Shown one piece after another: positions 8,983 through 18,001 of a stretch of 48,025 nt of DNA. The DNA is from Opitutales bacterium (GTDB lineage: Bacteria > Verrucomicrobiota > Verrucomicrobiia > Opitutales > UBA953): contig SIAU01000007.1 of NCBI GenBank assembly GCA_009691685.1, positions 1 to 48,025 on the forward strand, given 5' to 3'. The stretch's first letter is position 1. Every line of letters begins with the position of its first letter. A program made the translations under genes and the position numbers. The notes under the pieces are model-generated. The model did no database searches. It saw nothing but the letters and a program-made list of their open reading frames with translations, and was not told where the DNA came from.

Positions 8983-10815
8983 CTAGCGTCCGGAAAGGGC
9001 CTTCATATCTAAATCAGGGCGGGACAACGGAGCGATAGATTTTTCGAGACGGTTGGCCTGCTCTTTAGAAAGTTTTGCTTCCGAACGTAACCACGAAAGT
9101 GCTTCGTGCCAAATGAGAGGGGAAGGGCGACGCATTTTTAATAACTCTTCGAGGTCGTCGGCTACAGATTTTCTGGTGCCATAAGCGTCGACGGTGCCAG
9201 CGAGAATTCGTGCACCGATATAGTCAGCCTTCAGTTGAGAATATTTCGGATGCAACTTCACCCCTATTTCCAAAACCCGAACGGCGGCATCACTTGCGCG
9301 TACCACTTTCAATTGTCGACCCACCGAGCGATAAGCTTCGGGACTTAGGTTCGGTGTTTTCAGAAATTCGGTGAGATAACGATCACCGATATTTCGATCG
9401 CTCTTCGCGGCGACATCATCTTTTTTCGGGCGGGCATGATAAGCGACGCCGAGGAGGGCTTGGATGATAGATTGATTAGAGGTGAAGAAACCTTTTTCAG
9501 CTGAATTGACCTGTTGATATTGAGCAATTGCTTCCTCGGGGTGGCCACCGTTGATTAAGGATTCAAGATGAAGTGCCACAAAGGTAGCCCGTTCAAAGCC
9601 ACGATTTGCGGCCGCGTTAGCTAACGTTGAAGTCATTCCTTCATAGCCACGTTCCGCGGCGAAATTGGCGAGTGCGAGCATGGCTGCAGAATTCCCCGAA
9701 AATTTTTCGGCGATGAGTTGGAGTTCTTTTTCGTAGTCATCTTTGAGTCCGAGTCGGTCGAGAATTAATAATTTTTGTAAATGGGGGAAGGGTGCTTTTT
9801 CATCTAAGCCAATCCGCTCATTGGTGACCGTGAGAGCAATTTTTGGTTTCCCCATTAATAAATGAAAGCGCGCGAGCTGTGCGTAGATTGCATCTTTAGC
9901 GTTACCCGAAAATTGGGAGGTTTTCGATTCTAGGTAACTGATGGCCTCGGTAGTTTTGCCACCGTCGAAAAGTGCCCGGGCTTTTAAAAGTAATCCGCGG
10001 GCGTTTTCATCGAGACCATTTAGATTTATAATATTAACGGTCTCGGCGTAGCGCCCGACCCAGTAAAGTGAAGTGGCGGCGGCTAGAGAGATTGTTTGGC
10101 GGCTGGATGGCGGAAGATCTTTTCCGTTCTTCAGCATGAGGAGGCTTTGCTCGATGACTTCGTCGTCGCGTTCCACTAATTGAAGAAGTTGGAAGTAGCG
10201 GTCCAAATAATCCCTGCCCAAGGTGTCGGTAATATTAAGATAATCTAGCCCACGGCGGAGGGTTTGAACTGCATCTTCTGTCCGACCATAATTATTATGT
10301 AAAATATTGGCTAATAACAACTTAGCCTTAGTGTTACCCGGGCTAATACGGACGGCAATTTGGGCCATTTTATAGGCCTCAGGTATCTTATTTAATTTTT
10401 GGGCTTCGAGGGCCTGGGTCAGGTAGTAGTCGCCCACTCTAATAAGATGTTCTTCGCGGATGGCGGCGGCGCTTTCGGGGTGGTCGGAGATTTTCGATAA
10501 AGCGAGTCTGACCCATTGTTTAAGGGTCGAATCTTCGATGAGGTCCGATTTAATGATCGAAATACGGACGTAGGATTGAGTGGCTTCGACTCCTTTGGTG
10601 AGGGGCAGGCCGGAGAGGAGGATCAATTCTGCGTCGGTCTGCTCCTTGGAGCTGTTTTTCAGAGTTTTATCTGTTTTTACAGTACCAGGCGGGGTGGTAG
10701 CGGGGGGCGTTTGGGTGTTACTCGGAGCCTGTTTTCCAGGTTCGGCGTTAGCGGCAAAACCCTGTGAACATAGGGTTAAAATAGCTATTACAAGAGTGGA
10801 GAGGGGGCGAAACAT
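8983..10815 (-). CDS. Exported TPR-repeat protein of unknown role
   Basis: The 610-residue protein starts with a signal peptide (hydrophobic stretch at residues 7-22, cleavage likely after GFA-A near residue 22). A Pro/Thr/Gln-rich linker follows (residues 25-60), then a long all-helical region with TPR-like repeats, for example around residues 125-200 (YYLTQALEAQKLNKIPEAY, then AKLLLANILHNNYGRTEDA). TPR arrays mediate protein contacts; no catalytic motif is visible. It is the first gene of the minus-strand run that continues into sufE, ctaA and ctaB, and is divergent from rpsL. I cannot assign a specific function. Linkage to respiration or metal cofactor genes may only reflect shared transcription. 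Confidence 0.8.
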   Translation of the reverse strand: MFRPLSTLVIAILTLCSQGFAANAEPGKQAPSNTQTPPATTPPGTVKTDKTLKNSSKEQTDAELILLSGLPLTKGVEATQSYVRISIIKSDLIEDSTLKQWVRLALSKISDHPESAAAIREEHLIRVGDYYLTQALEAQKLNKIPEAYKMAQIAVRISPGNTKAKLLLANILHNNYGRTEDAVQTLRRGLDYLNITDTLGRDYLDRYFQLLQLVERDDEVIEQSLLMLKNGKDLPPSSRQTISLAAATSLYWVGRYAETVNIINLNGLDENARGLLLKARALFDGGKTTEAISYLESKTSQFSGNAKDAIYAQLARFHLLMGKPKIALTVTNERIGLDEKAPFPHLQKLLILDRLGLKDDYEKELQLIAEKFSGNSAAMLALANFAAERGYEGMTSTLANAAANRGFERATFVALHLESLINGGHPEEAIAQYQQVNSAEKGFFTSNQSIIQALLGVAYHARPKKDDVAAKSDRNIGDRYLTEFLKTPNLSPEAYRSVGRQLKVVRASDAAVRVLEIGVKLHPKYSQLKADYIGARILAGTVDAYGTRKSVADDLEELLKMRRPSPLIWHEALSWLRSEAKLSKEQANRLEKSIAPLSRPDLDMKALSGR

Positions 10816-10928
10816 GCTGGGGGCCTCATCCTTGCCAATCGTAGCGGATTTGTCTCTCTAAAAAATCGGTCGCAATGCCCAAAAATTGGCCCCGACTGAA
10901 GAAATCTTAAAATCGTAGCACTTTCCGC

Positions 10929-10956
10929 TTGCACGGGGGTGTTGGACTTCTATGCC
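10929..10956 (+). promoter_or_regulatory. Candidate sigma-70-type promoter of the ribosomal cluster
   Basis: TTGCAC at 10929-10934 and TATGCC at 10951-10956 are separated by 16 nt in the 172-nt divergent region between the TPR gene and rpsL. A start near 10963 would leave a leader of about 25 nt before the rpsL ATG. This is the only wide gap upstream of the 31-gene run, so it is the natural place for its main promoter. The match is modest and rests on the E. coli consensus. Confidence 0.4.
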
Positions 10957-10987
10957 TCAACCCTCTTTTCCCTAATTTCTTAGGTCC

Positions 10988-11371
10988 ATGCCTACCATCA
11001 ACCAGCTCGTCCGTAAACCTCGCCTCCAACCGAAGGCTAAGTCCAAGTCACCCGCCTTGAACAACTCGCCCTTCCGTCGTGGCGTTTGTGTCCAGGTGAT
11101 GATCCGTACTCCGAAGAAACCAAATTCGGCGCAACGCAAAGTCGCGAAGGTTCGTCTGACGAATGGACAAGAAGTCATTACTTATATTCCTGATGAAGGC
11201 CATAAGCTCCAAGAACACTCCGTCGTCTTAGTACGCGGTGGTCGTGTGAAAGATCTTCCTGGTGTTCGTTACCACATCGTCCGCGGACCTCTCGATTGTT
11301 CGGGAGTTGAGAAGCGTCGTCGCTCACGTTCCAAATATGGCGTTAAGCGTCCGAAGGAAAAGAAAGTCTAA
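10988..11371 (+). CDS. rpsL: 30S ribosomal protein uS12
   Basis: uS12 sits at the decoding centre and influences accuracy. The 127-residue product has TPKKPNSA at residues 41-48; lysine there is the streptomycin-sensitive type. [10 protein letters not shown] at 87-96 contains D89, the usual beta-methylthiolation site. The C-terminus [10 protein letters not shown] is standard. It opens the str-type segment (rpsL, rpsG, fusA). The leader before the ATG (ATTTCTTAGGTCC) has no Shine-Dalgarno core. Confidence 0.98.
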   Translation: MPTINQLVRKPRLQPKAKSKSPALNNSPFRRGVCVQVMIRTPKKPNSAQRKVAKVRLTNGQEVITYIPDEGHKLQEHSVVLVRGGRVKDLPGVRYHIVRGPLDCSGVEKRRRSRSKYGVKRPKEKKV

Positions 11372-11399
11372 TTCCTAAACTTTAGAATCTCACTTACTC

Positions 11400-11873
11400 A
11401 TGTCACGTCGTCGTAAAGCAGTTAAACGCATTCACCTTCCAGACGCTCGCTACGGCAGCACTTTGGTTAGCCAACTCATCAACATCGTGATGAAGTCTGG
11501 TAAGAAATCCATCGCCCAAAGTATTGTCTATGGTGCGATTGAAAAAGTTTCTGAGAAATTAGTTAAAGGTAACCCCGTAGAATTACTCTTGGGTGCTTTA
11601 GAAAATTGCCGTCCTAAGCTTGAAGTAAAAAGCCGCCGCGTGGGTGGTGCTACTTACCAAGTTCCAGTCGAAGTTAGCCACGAGCGCCAAAACAGTATCG
11701 CCCTTCGCTGGGTAGTTCAATCTGCGGCCGGTCGCAAAGGAACCTCGATGCCTGAAGCACTCGCTGCCGAAATCGTTGATGCTTACAACAACACCGGTAA
11801 CGTGGTGAAGAAGCGCGAAGAAACTCACAAGATGGCTCAAGCTAACCGCGCCTTCGCTCACCTTCGCTGGTAA
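11400..11873 (+). CDS. rpsG: 30S ribosomal protein uS7
   Basis: uS7 nucleates assembly of the 30S head and lines the E site and mRNA exit. The 157-residue protein begins MSRRRKAVKRIHLPD and includes GKKSIAQSIVYGA and the VGGATYQVPVEV segment typical of the family. The C-terminus KMAQANRAFAHLRW is the conserved end. It lies 28 nt after rpsL and 48 nt before fusA. The leader lacks a Shine-Dalgarno motif. Confidence 0.98.
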   Translation: MSRRRKAVKRIHLPDARYGSTLVSQLINIVMKSGKKSIAQSIVYGAIEKVSEKLVKGNPVELLLGALENCRPKLEVKSRRVGGATYQVPVEVSHERQNSIALRWVVQSAAGRKGTSMPEALAAEIVDAYNNTGNVVKKREETHKMAQANRAFAHLRW

Positions 11874-11921
11874 ACTATTCTCGAAATTTAACTTTTTAGG
11901 CCGAACTCCCAGTTACGACCC

Positions 11922-14069
11922 ATGTCCACCACTCTTTCCAAACTCAACTCTCCGAACCGTAAGTTCCCTTTAGAACATACGCGTAATATCGGTATTGCTG
12001 CTCACATTGACGCAGGAAAGACGACGACTACTGAGCGTATTCTTTTCTACACGGGCGTCGTGCATAAGATGGGTGAGGTTCATGATGGCACGGCGACAAC
12101 CGATTGGATGGAACAAGAGCGTGAGCGTGGTATCACCATCACCGCTGCTGCGATTTCTGCCGGTTGGAAAACTAAAGAAGGTCCATTTGCTGAAATCGAT
12201 CACCGTATCAACATCATCGATACTCCTGGTCACGTTGACTTTACCGCCGAAGTGGAGCGTTCGCTCCGTGTTTTAGATGGCGCTGTTGCGGTATTCTGCG
12301 CGGTCGCTGGTGTTCAGCCTCAATCAGAAACGGTTTGGCGTCAGATGAACAAGTACCACGTTCCCCGTGTGGCCTTCGTCAACAAGATGGACCGTACAGG
12401 TGCAGATTTCTTTGGTGCAGTGGATGACATTCGCCAAAAATTAAAAGGTAACGCACACCCTCTCTTTATTCCGATCGGCCAAGGCGAAGACTTCAAGGGC
12501 ATGATCGATTTGATTAAGAACGTCGCCTACGTGTACGACGAGACCGATCCTCGCGGTATGAAGTTCGACACCGTCGAAATTCCTGAAAAACAAAAAGAGG
12601 AAGCCAAGAAATGGCGCGATAGCTTACTCGAAGCTTTAGCTGACTTTGATGACGTTTTAGCTGGTAAATATTTAGAAGGACAAGAAATCAGCATTGAAGA
12701 AGTTCGTTTCAGCATTCGTAAGGCCACCCTCTCGATGAATTTCATCGGCGTGATTCCTGGTTCTGCTTTCAAAAATAAAGGCGTCCAAATGTTGCTCGAC
12801 TGCGTTGTCGACTTCTTGCCTTCCCCTATCGACATGGGCGGCCAACGTGCGTTTACCGATGACGGTGATTCCGAAATCAAAATTAATGCGGACGACAGTC
12901 AGAAAGTTACCGGTCTCTGTTTTAAACTTTGGGCGGATCCCTTTGTGGGCCAATTAGTTTTCTTCCGTGTTTATCGCGGACAATTGAAGAAGGGTGATAA
13001 TCTTTATAATCCTCGCACTCGTTCCAATGAACGTATCTCGCGCATTGTGTTATTGCGTGCGATGGATCGCGAAGAAATCGACGTCGCTTACTCAGGCGAC
13101 ATTTGTGCGATTATCGGACCGAAAGATGTAATCACTGGTGATACACTCACCCTCGAAGACGATTTAGTTCTCGAGCCACCTACTTTCGCAGATCCTGTTA
13201 TCTCGATGTCCATCGAGCCAAATTCCAAGGGCGACCAAGAGCGTCTCTCGCTTGGTTTACAGCGCTTAGCTAAAGAAGATCCCACTTTCAAAGTTTCCTC
13301 TAATCCGGAAACTGGCCAAACCCTCATCTCTGGAATGGGTGAGTTGCACTTAGAAATCATCGTCGATCGCTTGAAGCGCGAATTTAAAGTCGAAGCTAAA
13401 TCAGGCAAGCCACAGATTTCTTATCGCGAAACCATTACGCTTAGCTCGGAAGGCGTCGGTAAATTTATTCGTCAGTCCGGTGGTCGTGGTCAATACGGTC
13501 ACGCCGAAATCACACTCGAGCCTAACGTGGGCAAGGGCCAGGAAGTTGTTAACGAAATCGTCGGTGGTGTAATTCCAAAAGAATACATTAAGCCAACCAT
13601 CGAAGGCATCAACGAAGCTGCGAATAATGGAACGGTTGCTGGCTATCCAGTAATCGATTTCAAAGCCCGTATCATTTTTGGATCTTTCCACGAAGTCGAC
13701 TCGAACGAAATGGCCTTCAAGATGGCTGGTATCTTTGCGTTCAAAGAAGCGATGAAAGATGCAAAGCCTATTTTACTTGAGCCGATTATGAAGGTCGAAG
13801 TCGTGACCCCTGAAGAATATCAAGGTGACATCATGGGTGACTTAAATCGTCGTCGCGGACAAATCCAAGGCATGGAAACGAAGAACGGTCTCTGTAACAT
13901 TAACGCTCTCGTTCCTCTTGCTGAAATGTTTGGCTATGCCACTGATGTACGTTCCCTTTCTAAAGGTCGTGCCTCTTACACCATGGAACCAAGCAATTTT
14001 GCGCAAGTTCCTGCCGCTATTTTAAAGCAAGTCGTCGAGACTTCTTCTCGCGCTCCTGCTCGAACCTAA
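11922..14069 (+). CDS. fusA: Translation elongation factor G
   Basis: EF-G is the GTPase that drives translocation and, with RRF, ribosome recycling. The 715-residue product carries G1 AHIDAGKT (27-34), the switch region ERGITIT (68-74), G3 DTPGHVDF (100-107) and G4 NKMD (154-157). Domains II-V follow, with [10 protein letters not shown] in domain IV and [19 protein letters not shown] near the C-terminus. Directly after it comes rpsJ with a gap of only 28 nt; there is no tuf gene in between, unlike the E. coli str operon. Confidence 0.98.
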   Translation: MSTTLSKLNSPNRKFPLEHTRNIGIAAHIDAGKTTTTERILFYTGVVHKMGEVHDGTATTDWMEQERERGITITAAAISAGWKTKEGPFAEIDHRINIIDTPGHVDFTAEVERSLRVLDGAVAVFCAVAGVQPQSETVWRQMNKYHVPRVAFVNKMDRTGADFFGAVDDIRQKLKGNAHPLFIPIGQGEDFKGMIDLIKNVAYVYDETDPRGMKFDTVEIPEKQKEEAKKWRDSLLEALADFDDVLAGKYLEGQEISIEEVRFSIRKATLSMNFIGVIPGSAFKNKGVQMLLDCVVDFLPSPIDMGGQRAFTDDGDSEIKINADDSQKVTGLCFKLWADPFVGQLVFFRVYRGQLKKGDNLYNPRTRSNERISRIVLLRAMDREEIDVAYSGDICAIIGPKDVITGDTLTLEDDLVLEPPTFADPVISMSIEPNSKGDQERLSLGLQRLAKEDPTFKVSSNPETGQTLISGMGELHLEIIVDRLKREFKVEAKSGKPQISYRETITLSSEGVGKFIRQSGGRGQYGHAEITLEPNVGKGQEVVNEIVGGVIPKEYIKPTIEGINEAANNGTVAGYPVIDFKARIIFGSFHEVDSNEMAFKMAGIFAFKEAMKDAKPILLEPIMKVEVVTPEEYQGDIMGDLNRRRGQIQGMETKNGLCNINALVPLAEMFGYATDVRSLSKGRASYTMEPSNFAQVPAAILKQVVETSSRAPART

Positions 14070-14097
14070 TTTACCAACCCCCAAAAAATTCTTATCG

Positions 14098-14409
14098 ATG
14101 GCCAGCATAATGAAAATTCGTATTAAACTTAAAGGTTTCGATTACCGCATGGTGGATCAATCCGCCACGGAGATTGTCGACACTGCTAAGCGCACCGGTG
14201 CCCGTGTTTCGGGTCCGATTCCTTTACCAACCTCGATCGAGCGCCTCACCGTGAATCGCTCACCCCACGTTGATAAAAAATCCATGGATCAATTCGAAAT
14301 CCGTACGCACAAGCGTCTGATCGAAATTATTGAACCCAATTCCCAAACGGTTGATGAGCTGCGCAAGCTCAACATGCCATCCGGCGTGAATATCAACATC
14401 ATCGCTTAA
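14098..14409 (+). CDS. rpsJ: 30S ribosomal protein uS10
   Basis: uS10 is a 30S head protein and, as NusE, can also take part in antitermination. The 103-residue sequence has [17 protein letters not shown] and the family signature GPIPLPT followed by [11 protein letters not shown], ending in VNINIIA. I use the ATG at 14098; a second in-frame ATG at 14110 (MKIRIKL) is closer to the usual length and cannot be ruled out. It starts the S10-operon segment and is followed by a 129-nt gap with predicted RNA structure. Confidence 0.97.
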   Translation: MASIMKIRIKLKGFDYRMVDQSATEIVDTAKRTGARVSGPIPLPTSIERLTVNRSPHVDKKSMDQFEIRTHKRLIEIIEPNSQTVDELRKLNMPSGVNINIIA

Positions 14410-14485
14410 CCCTTAACTTTCAACCTCAACCCTCAAACGCAGGCCAACAGGACCAAAGATTCCGTAAGGACATCCAAAGCCTAAA

Positions 14486-14528
14486 GCAGGTCATCACTGA
14501 CCCAACGACTTCTCACGAAGTCACCTGC
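14486..14528 (+). promoter_or_regulatory. Candidate structured leader of rplC
   Basis: In the 129-nt gap between rpsJ and rplC, GACTTC (14507-14512) and GAAGTC (14517-14522) form a 6-bp stem around the loop TCAC. The stem is extended outward by GCAGGT (14486-14491) pairing with ACCTGC (14523-14528) across a one-sided 15-nt bulge. The structure ends 10 nt before the rplC ATG. There is no U-tract, so it is not an intrinsic terminator. Position suggests translational feedback of the S10 segment, but no protein ligand can be named. Confidence 0.4.
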
Positions 14529-14538
14529 CTCTTAGAAA

Positions 14539-15171
14539 ATGAAACACCAACTACTCGGTAAAAAAATCGGAATGACCCAGGTCTATGACGCGGAGAATAA
14601 CCTCGTCCCTGTTACGGTCGTCCAAGCTGGTCCTTGTCCTGTCACCCAGGTCAAGACCGTCGAAACTGATGGCTACCATGCCGTGCAAATCGGTTTCGGT
14701 GCCAACAAAGAGAGTCGTCTCTCTGCGGGCGAAATCGGCCACTTGAAAAAGGCCGGCGTCTCCGCCCACAATCATTTACAGGAAATTCGCCTCACGGCCG
14801 CTACGGAAGTTAAAGTCGGTGATGTCTTCACTGTCGAAAAATTTACCGCGGGCCAAATGGTCGACGTTATCGGCACCGTTAAGGGCCGTGGTTTCCAAGG
14901 CGTCATGAAGCGCCACGACATGTCGGGTCAGCCTGATTCGCACGGTCACATGATGCACCGCCGAATTGGTTCGATCGGTATGCGTCAAACCCCTGGTCAC
15001 GTTTTCAAAGGAAAGCGTATGCCTGGTCACATGGGTGCAGTGCGTCGCACTGTGCAAAACCTTCGCGTCGTGCAAGTGCTCGCCGAGAAGAATCTCCTCC
15101 TTATCAAGGGAAGTTTCCCTGGTGCTAATGGCGAGCTTGTGCTCGTCCGCCCCGCCAAAAAATCCAAGTAA
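14539..15171 (+). CDS. rplC: 50S ribosomal protein uL3
   Basis: uL3 is an early assembly protein whose internal loop reaches the peptidyl-transferase centre. The 210-residue protein starts MKHQLLGKKIGMTQVYD and has the conserved KGRGFQGVMKRH, then GSIGMRQTPGHVFKGKRMPG. The glutamine in MRQTPG matches the position methylated by PrmB in many bacteria. It is separated from rpsJ by the structured 129-nt leader, the widest gap inside the cluster. Confidence 0.98.
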   Translation: MKHQLLGKKIGMTQVYDAENNLVPVTVVQAGPCPVTQVKTVETDGYHAVQIGFGANKESRLSAGEIGHLKKAGVSAHNHLQEIRLTAATEVKVGDVFTVEKFTAGQMVDVIGTVKGRGFQGVMKRHDMSGQPDSHGHMMHRRIGSIGMRQTPGHVFKGKRMPGHMGAVRRTVQNLRVVQVLAEKNLLLIKGSFPGANGELVLVRPAKKSK

Positions 15172-15194
15172 AACTCTAACCACTATTTGCTGAT

Positions 15195-15821
15195 ATGAAG
15201 CTCAAAGTTTATAAATCCGACGGTGCATCTTTCACTGAGAAAGAATTCGATATTCCTTCCTTCGAGGGCGACAAAGGCGTCGCACTCTTAAAGCAGGTTG
15301 TCGTTTCTTACCAAGCGAACAAACGTCAAGGTACATCCAAGACTAAGGACTACGGCGAAGTCGCTGGTTCTGGTGTGAAGATGCTGCCCCAAAAAGGTTC
15401 GGGCGGATCTCGTCACGGCGACAAGCGCGCTCCTCAACTTTACAAAGGTGGTATTGTTTTTGGTCCTCGCCCTCGCGATTGGTCCAAGACGATTACCGTT
15501 CAAGCTAAGAAAATTGCACTCCAACGTGCACTCTTCGATCTCGCTGCCGATGGTGGCCTCGCCGTCATCGAGCGCTTTGAATTAGCTAAACCGAAGACCG
15601 CTCTCTTCGCTAAAGTTCTCAAGAATGTTAGCCCAGAAGGAAAACGTCTTCTCGTGATCGACAGCAGCTGGACCGACTCAGTTCTTAAAGCGAGTCGCAA
15701 TCTAAACCGCGCGATCTTCTCAAATTCTTCCAATCTCAATGCTTTCGATTTAGTCAAAACACCTCGTGTTCTGATTACGCTCGAAGGTTTAACCAAAGTG
15801 CTCGAACGCACCAAAAACTAA
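15195..15821 (+). CDS. rplD: 50S ribosomal protein uL4
   Basis: uL4 binds 23S rRNA and lines the exit tunnel; in E. coli it also represses the S10 operon. The 208-residue sequence includes the tunnel-loop region with KRQGTSKTKDYGEVAGSG, then QKGSGGSRHGDKRAP and FGPRPRDW, as expected. If this lineage uses uL4 feedback, the structured leader upstream of rplC is the obvious place to look. It is 23 nt after rplC and 5 nt before rplW. Confidence 0.97.
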   Translation: MKLKVYKSDGASFTEKEFDIPSFEGDKGVALLKQVVVSYQANKRQGTSKTKDYGEVAGSGVKMLPQKGSGGSRHGDKRAPQLYKGGIVFGPRPRDWSKTITVQAKKIALQRALFDLAADGGLAVIERFELAKPKTALFAKVLKNVSPEGKRLLVIDSSWTDSVLKASRNLNRAIFSNSSNLNAFDLVKTPRVLITLEGLTKVLERTKN

Positions 15822-15826
15822 AAACT

Positions 15827-16114
15827 ATGAAGCCCGCTTCCGACATCATCAGTCGCCCTATTCTCACTGAAAAAGCTTCCGGCCTCGCCGAAGCGAACAA
15901 GTATGTTTTCGAAATTCTTCCTGGGGCTGACCGCGTCCAAGTGAAGACCGCCATCGAAGCAAACTTCAAGGTGACTGTTATCAAAGTGAACATTCTTATC
16001 CGTAAAGGAAAAGCTCGCCGCAGTCGTTTAGGTGAAGGTTCCAACTACACCGAGACGGTTTCTCGCCGCGCCATTGTTACCCTTAAAAAAGGTGACGTCA
16101 TCTCACTCGCTTAA
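15827..16114 (+). CDS. rplW: 50S ribosomal protein uL23
   Basis: uL23 lies at the tunnel exit and is a docking site for trigger factor and SRP. The 95-residue protein shows the typical start with ISRPILTEKAS and the core NKYVFEILPGADRVQVK, then IEANFKVTVIKVNIL. The basic KGKARRSRLGEGSNY segment corresponds to the rRNA-binding extension. It starts 5 nt after rplD, so coupled translation is likely. Confidence 0.96.
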   Translation: MKPASDIISRPILTEKASGLAEANKYVFEILPGADRVQVKTAIEANFKVTVIKVNILIRKGKARRSRLGEGSNYTETVSRRAIVTLKKGDVISLA

Positions 16115-16127
16115 TTAGCCGCCTCCC

Positions 16128-16988
16128 ATGTCTATCATTTCTTCACGTCCTATTACCCCCGGCCAACGTTTCTTGGTTCGCGTTAAGACCGAGAACCTCC
16201 ACAAGGGTCGTCCGGAGCGTCAGCTTACCGAAAGCAATCACCGCGCGCGTGGTCGTAATTGCTACGGCCGTATCACTTCACGTCGTCGGGGCGGAGGTCA
16301 CAAAAAACTTTATCGTACTATCGATTTCCGTCGCGATGTTTTAGACCAACCAGCGACTGTCTTACGGATTGAATACGATCCAAATCGTACCGCCCACCTC
16401 GCCTTGCTCGAGTATGCTGACAAGACTCACACTTACATTTTAGCACCCGATGGTCTAAAAGAAGGTGATGTGATTGTGAGCACGAATAAGCCACAAGAGC
16501 GGCTCACTCCTGGTCTCTCGTTGCCGTTACGTTTAATTGCCCCTGCCACTTTCATTCACTGTGTGGAAATCGAACCCGGTCGTGGTGCCCAAATCGCCCG
16601 CTCCGCAGGTGGTTTCGCCCAGTTGATGGGTATCGAGTTAGATCGCGCTATTTTACGCATGCCTTCCGGTGAACAACGTTACATCAATGCCGACTGTCGT
16701 GCGACTGTGGGTATCGTTGGAAATCTTGAACACCAAAATGCTAGCCTCGGTAAAGCCGGCCGTAGTCGCTGGATGGGTCGTCGTCCACGTGTTCGTGGTA
16801 TGGCGATGAATCCAGTGGATCACCCGAACGGTGGTGGCGGTGGTAAATCTAAAGGTGGAGGCGGTCGCCAACATCTTAAATCACCTTGGGGTCAGCTCGC
16901 TAAGGGTTTCCCAACACGTACCAAGGCTAAGGCCTCGAACAATCAAATCATCGTGCGCCGTAACGGTCGCAAAGTGAAACAAGCATAA
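16128..16988 (+). CDS. rplB: 50S ribosomal protein uL2, with unusual HPN motif
   Basis: uL2 helps join the subunits and is needed for peptidyl-transferase activity. The 286-residue protein has GRITSRRRGGGHKKLYR and IEYDPNRTAHLALLEY, as in all bacteria, and the C-terminal rRNA-binding region near residues 221-270. The normally very conserved VDHPHGGGEG reads VDHPNGGGGG here (DNA 16816-16845). The second histidine is asparagine, and a Gly/Lys-rich insert KSKGGGGRQ follows. The first histidine (E. coli H229 equivalent) is kept. The frame is clean, so this is not a sequencing frameshift. Confidence 0.97.
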   Translation: MSIISSRPITPGQRFLVRVKTENLHKGRPERQLTESNHRARGRNCYGRITSRRRGGGHKKLYRTIDFRRDVLDQPATVLRIEYDPNRTAHLALLEYADKTHTYILAPDGLKEGDVIVSTNKPQERLTPGLSLPLRLIAPATFIHCVEIEPGRGAQIARSAGGFAQLMGIELDRAILRMPSGEQRYINADCRATVGIVGNLEHQNASLGKAGRSRWMGRRPRVRGMAMNPVDHPNGGGGGKSKGGGGRQHLKSPWGQLAKGFPTRTKAKASNNQIIVRRNGRKVKQA

Positions 16989-16994
16989 TTTACC

Positions 16995-17273
16995 ATGTCA
17001 CGCTCTCGTAAAAAAGGATTCTTCGTCGACCCACATTTAGTGGACAAGATCGCTGCTGCTCAAAAAACCAGCAACCGTAAGCCCATCAAAACGTGGTCAC
17101 GTCGTTCGACGGTTACTCCTGAATTCGTAGGCCTCAATCTCGAGGTTCATAACGGTAAGGCCTTCATTGCTGTGTACATCACAGAAAATATGGTCGGACA
17201 TAAACTCGGTGAGTTCGCTCCAACGCGCACCTTCCGTCAACACACTCAACCTTCACGTAAGGAAGCCCAATAA
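16995..17273 (+). CDS. rpsS: 30S ribosomal protein uS19
   Basis: uS19 sits in the 30S head and contacts uS13 and the A-site tRNA region. The 92-residue product begins [19 protein letters not shown] and contains [17 protein letters not shown] and [15 protein letters not shown], all standard. In nearly every bacterium rplV follows directly; here an exported-protein gene starts 5 nt after the stop codon. Confidence 0.97.
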   Translation: MSRSRKKGFFVDPHLVDKIAAAQKTSNRKPIKTWSRRSTVTPEFVGLNLEVHNGKAFIAVYITENMVGHKLGEFAPTRTFRQHTQPSRKEAQ

Positions 17274-17278
17274 TCTTT

Positions 17279-17620
17279 ATGCGTTTCAGTCACTCAATCT
17301 TCGCGGTGTTCGTTGCTATGGTTCTTACCATTGTAGCGGAAGCGCGTATGTTGGGTTCAGCTGAAGCCGAAGGTCGAGCCAAGGTAATCCAAGTGATCGC
17401 TGGAAATAACACTGACTTAGTCGTCGTGTCCGGTGGTTATAATTGTGGTCTTCGTCCAGGTGCCGTTTGCACCGTCACTCACGAAGGCCGTGCTTTTGGT
17501 TCGGTGATTGTGGCCGAAGCGACCGAACAACGCGCTATCGCACTTATCCTTTCACTCGATTCTTCAACGCAAATTACGTCGGGCGACACGATCACCCTTC
17601 GTCCTAACCCACGCATTTAA
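17279..17620 (+). CDS. Small exported protein embedded in the S10 operon
   Basis: This 113-residue protein is not ribosomal. Residues 8-20 are a hydrophobic export signal (AVFVAMVLTIVA) with a likely cleavage near residue 22 or 23. The mature part has the pattern of a small beta barrel: VVVSGGYNCGLRPGAVCTV, a G-F-G turn (RAFGSVIVAE), then ITSGDTITLRP. This recalls the FlgT C-terminal/BAM-type barrel pattern in which a glycine-rich turn precedes a 'GD.v.l' end; that is resemblance by eye only. Two cysteines (C56, C64) could form a disulfide. Gaps of 5 nt to rpsS and 23 nt to rplV, and base use like its neighbours, suggest stable residence and co-expression with ribosomal genes. Confidence 0.8.
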   Translation: MRFSHSIFAVFVAMVLTIVAEARMLGSAEAEGRAKVIQVIAGNNTDLVVVSGGYNCGLRPGAVCTVTHEGRAFGSVIVAEATEQRAIALILSLDSSTQITSGDTITLRPNPRI

Positions 17621-17643
17621 TTCTCTAAACACTTTATCACGTC

Positions 17644-17982
17644 ATGGAAGTTCACGCCTCTACTCGTTTCGCTCGTATGTCACCCCAAAAGGTGCGCGAA
17701 GTTGCACGTCAAATCCAAGGTTTGCCCGCTGAAGAAGCCATCCAGCTTCTCCGCTTCATCCCTCGTAAGTCCGCGCGCTTACTCGCGAAGACTTTGGCTA
17801 GTGCCATCGCCAACGCGGAGAACAATCACCAATTATCATCCAACGATCTCATTGTGGTTTCCGCCACCGTTAATCAAGGTCCCGTGCTCAAGCGCTCTAT
17901 GCCTGCCGCTCGTGGTTCCGCTCACCCTATTCATAAATCGATGAGTCATATCCGTATCGCTCTCGGTTCATCCACTAAATAA
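17644..17982 (+). CDS. rplV: 50S ribosomal protein uL22
   Basis: uL22 has a loop that reaches into the exit tunnel, where changes can give macrolide resistance. The 112-residue protein has MSPQKVREVARQIQGLP at the N-terminus, AIANAENNH in the middle, and the tunnel hairpin with GPVLKRSMPAARGSAHPIHK followed by SMSHIRIAL. All are standard. It is separated from rpsS by the inserted exported-protein gene. Confidence 0.97.
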   Translation: MEVHASTRFARMSPQKVREVARQIQGLPAEEAIQLLRFIPRKSARLLAKTLASAIANAENNHQLSSNDLIVVSATVNQGPVLKRSMPAARGSAHPIHKSMSHIRIALGSSTK

Positions 17983-18001
17983 ACCAACTTAAAAGACTAC
18001 A

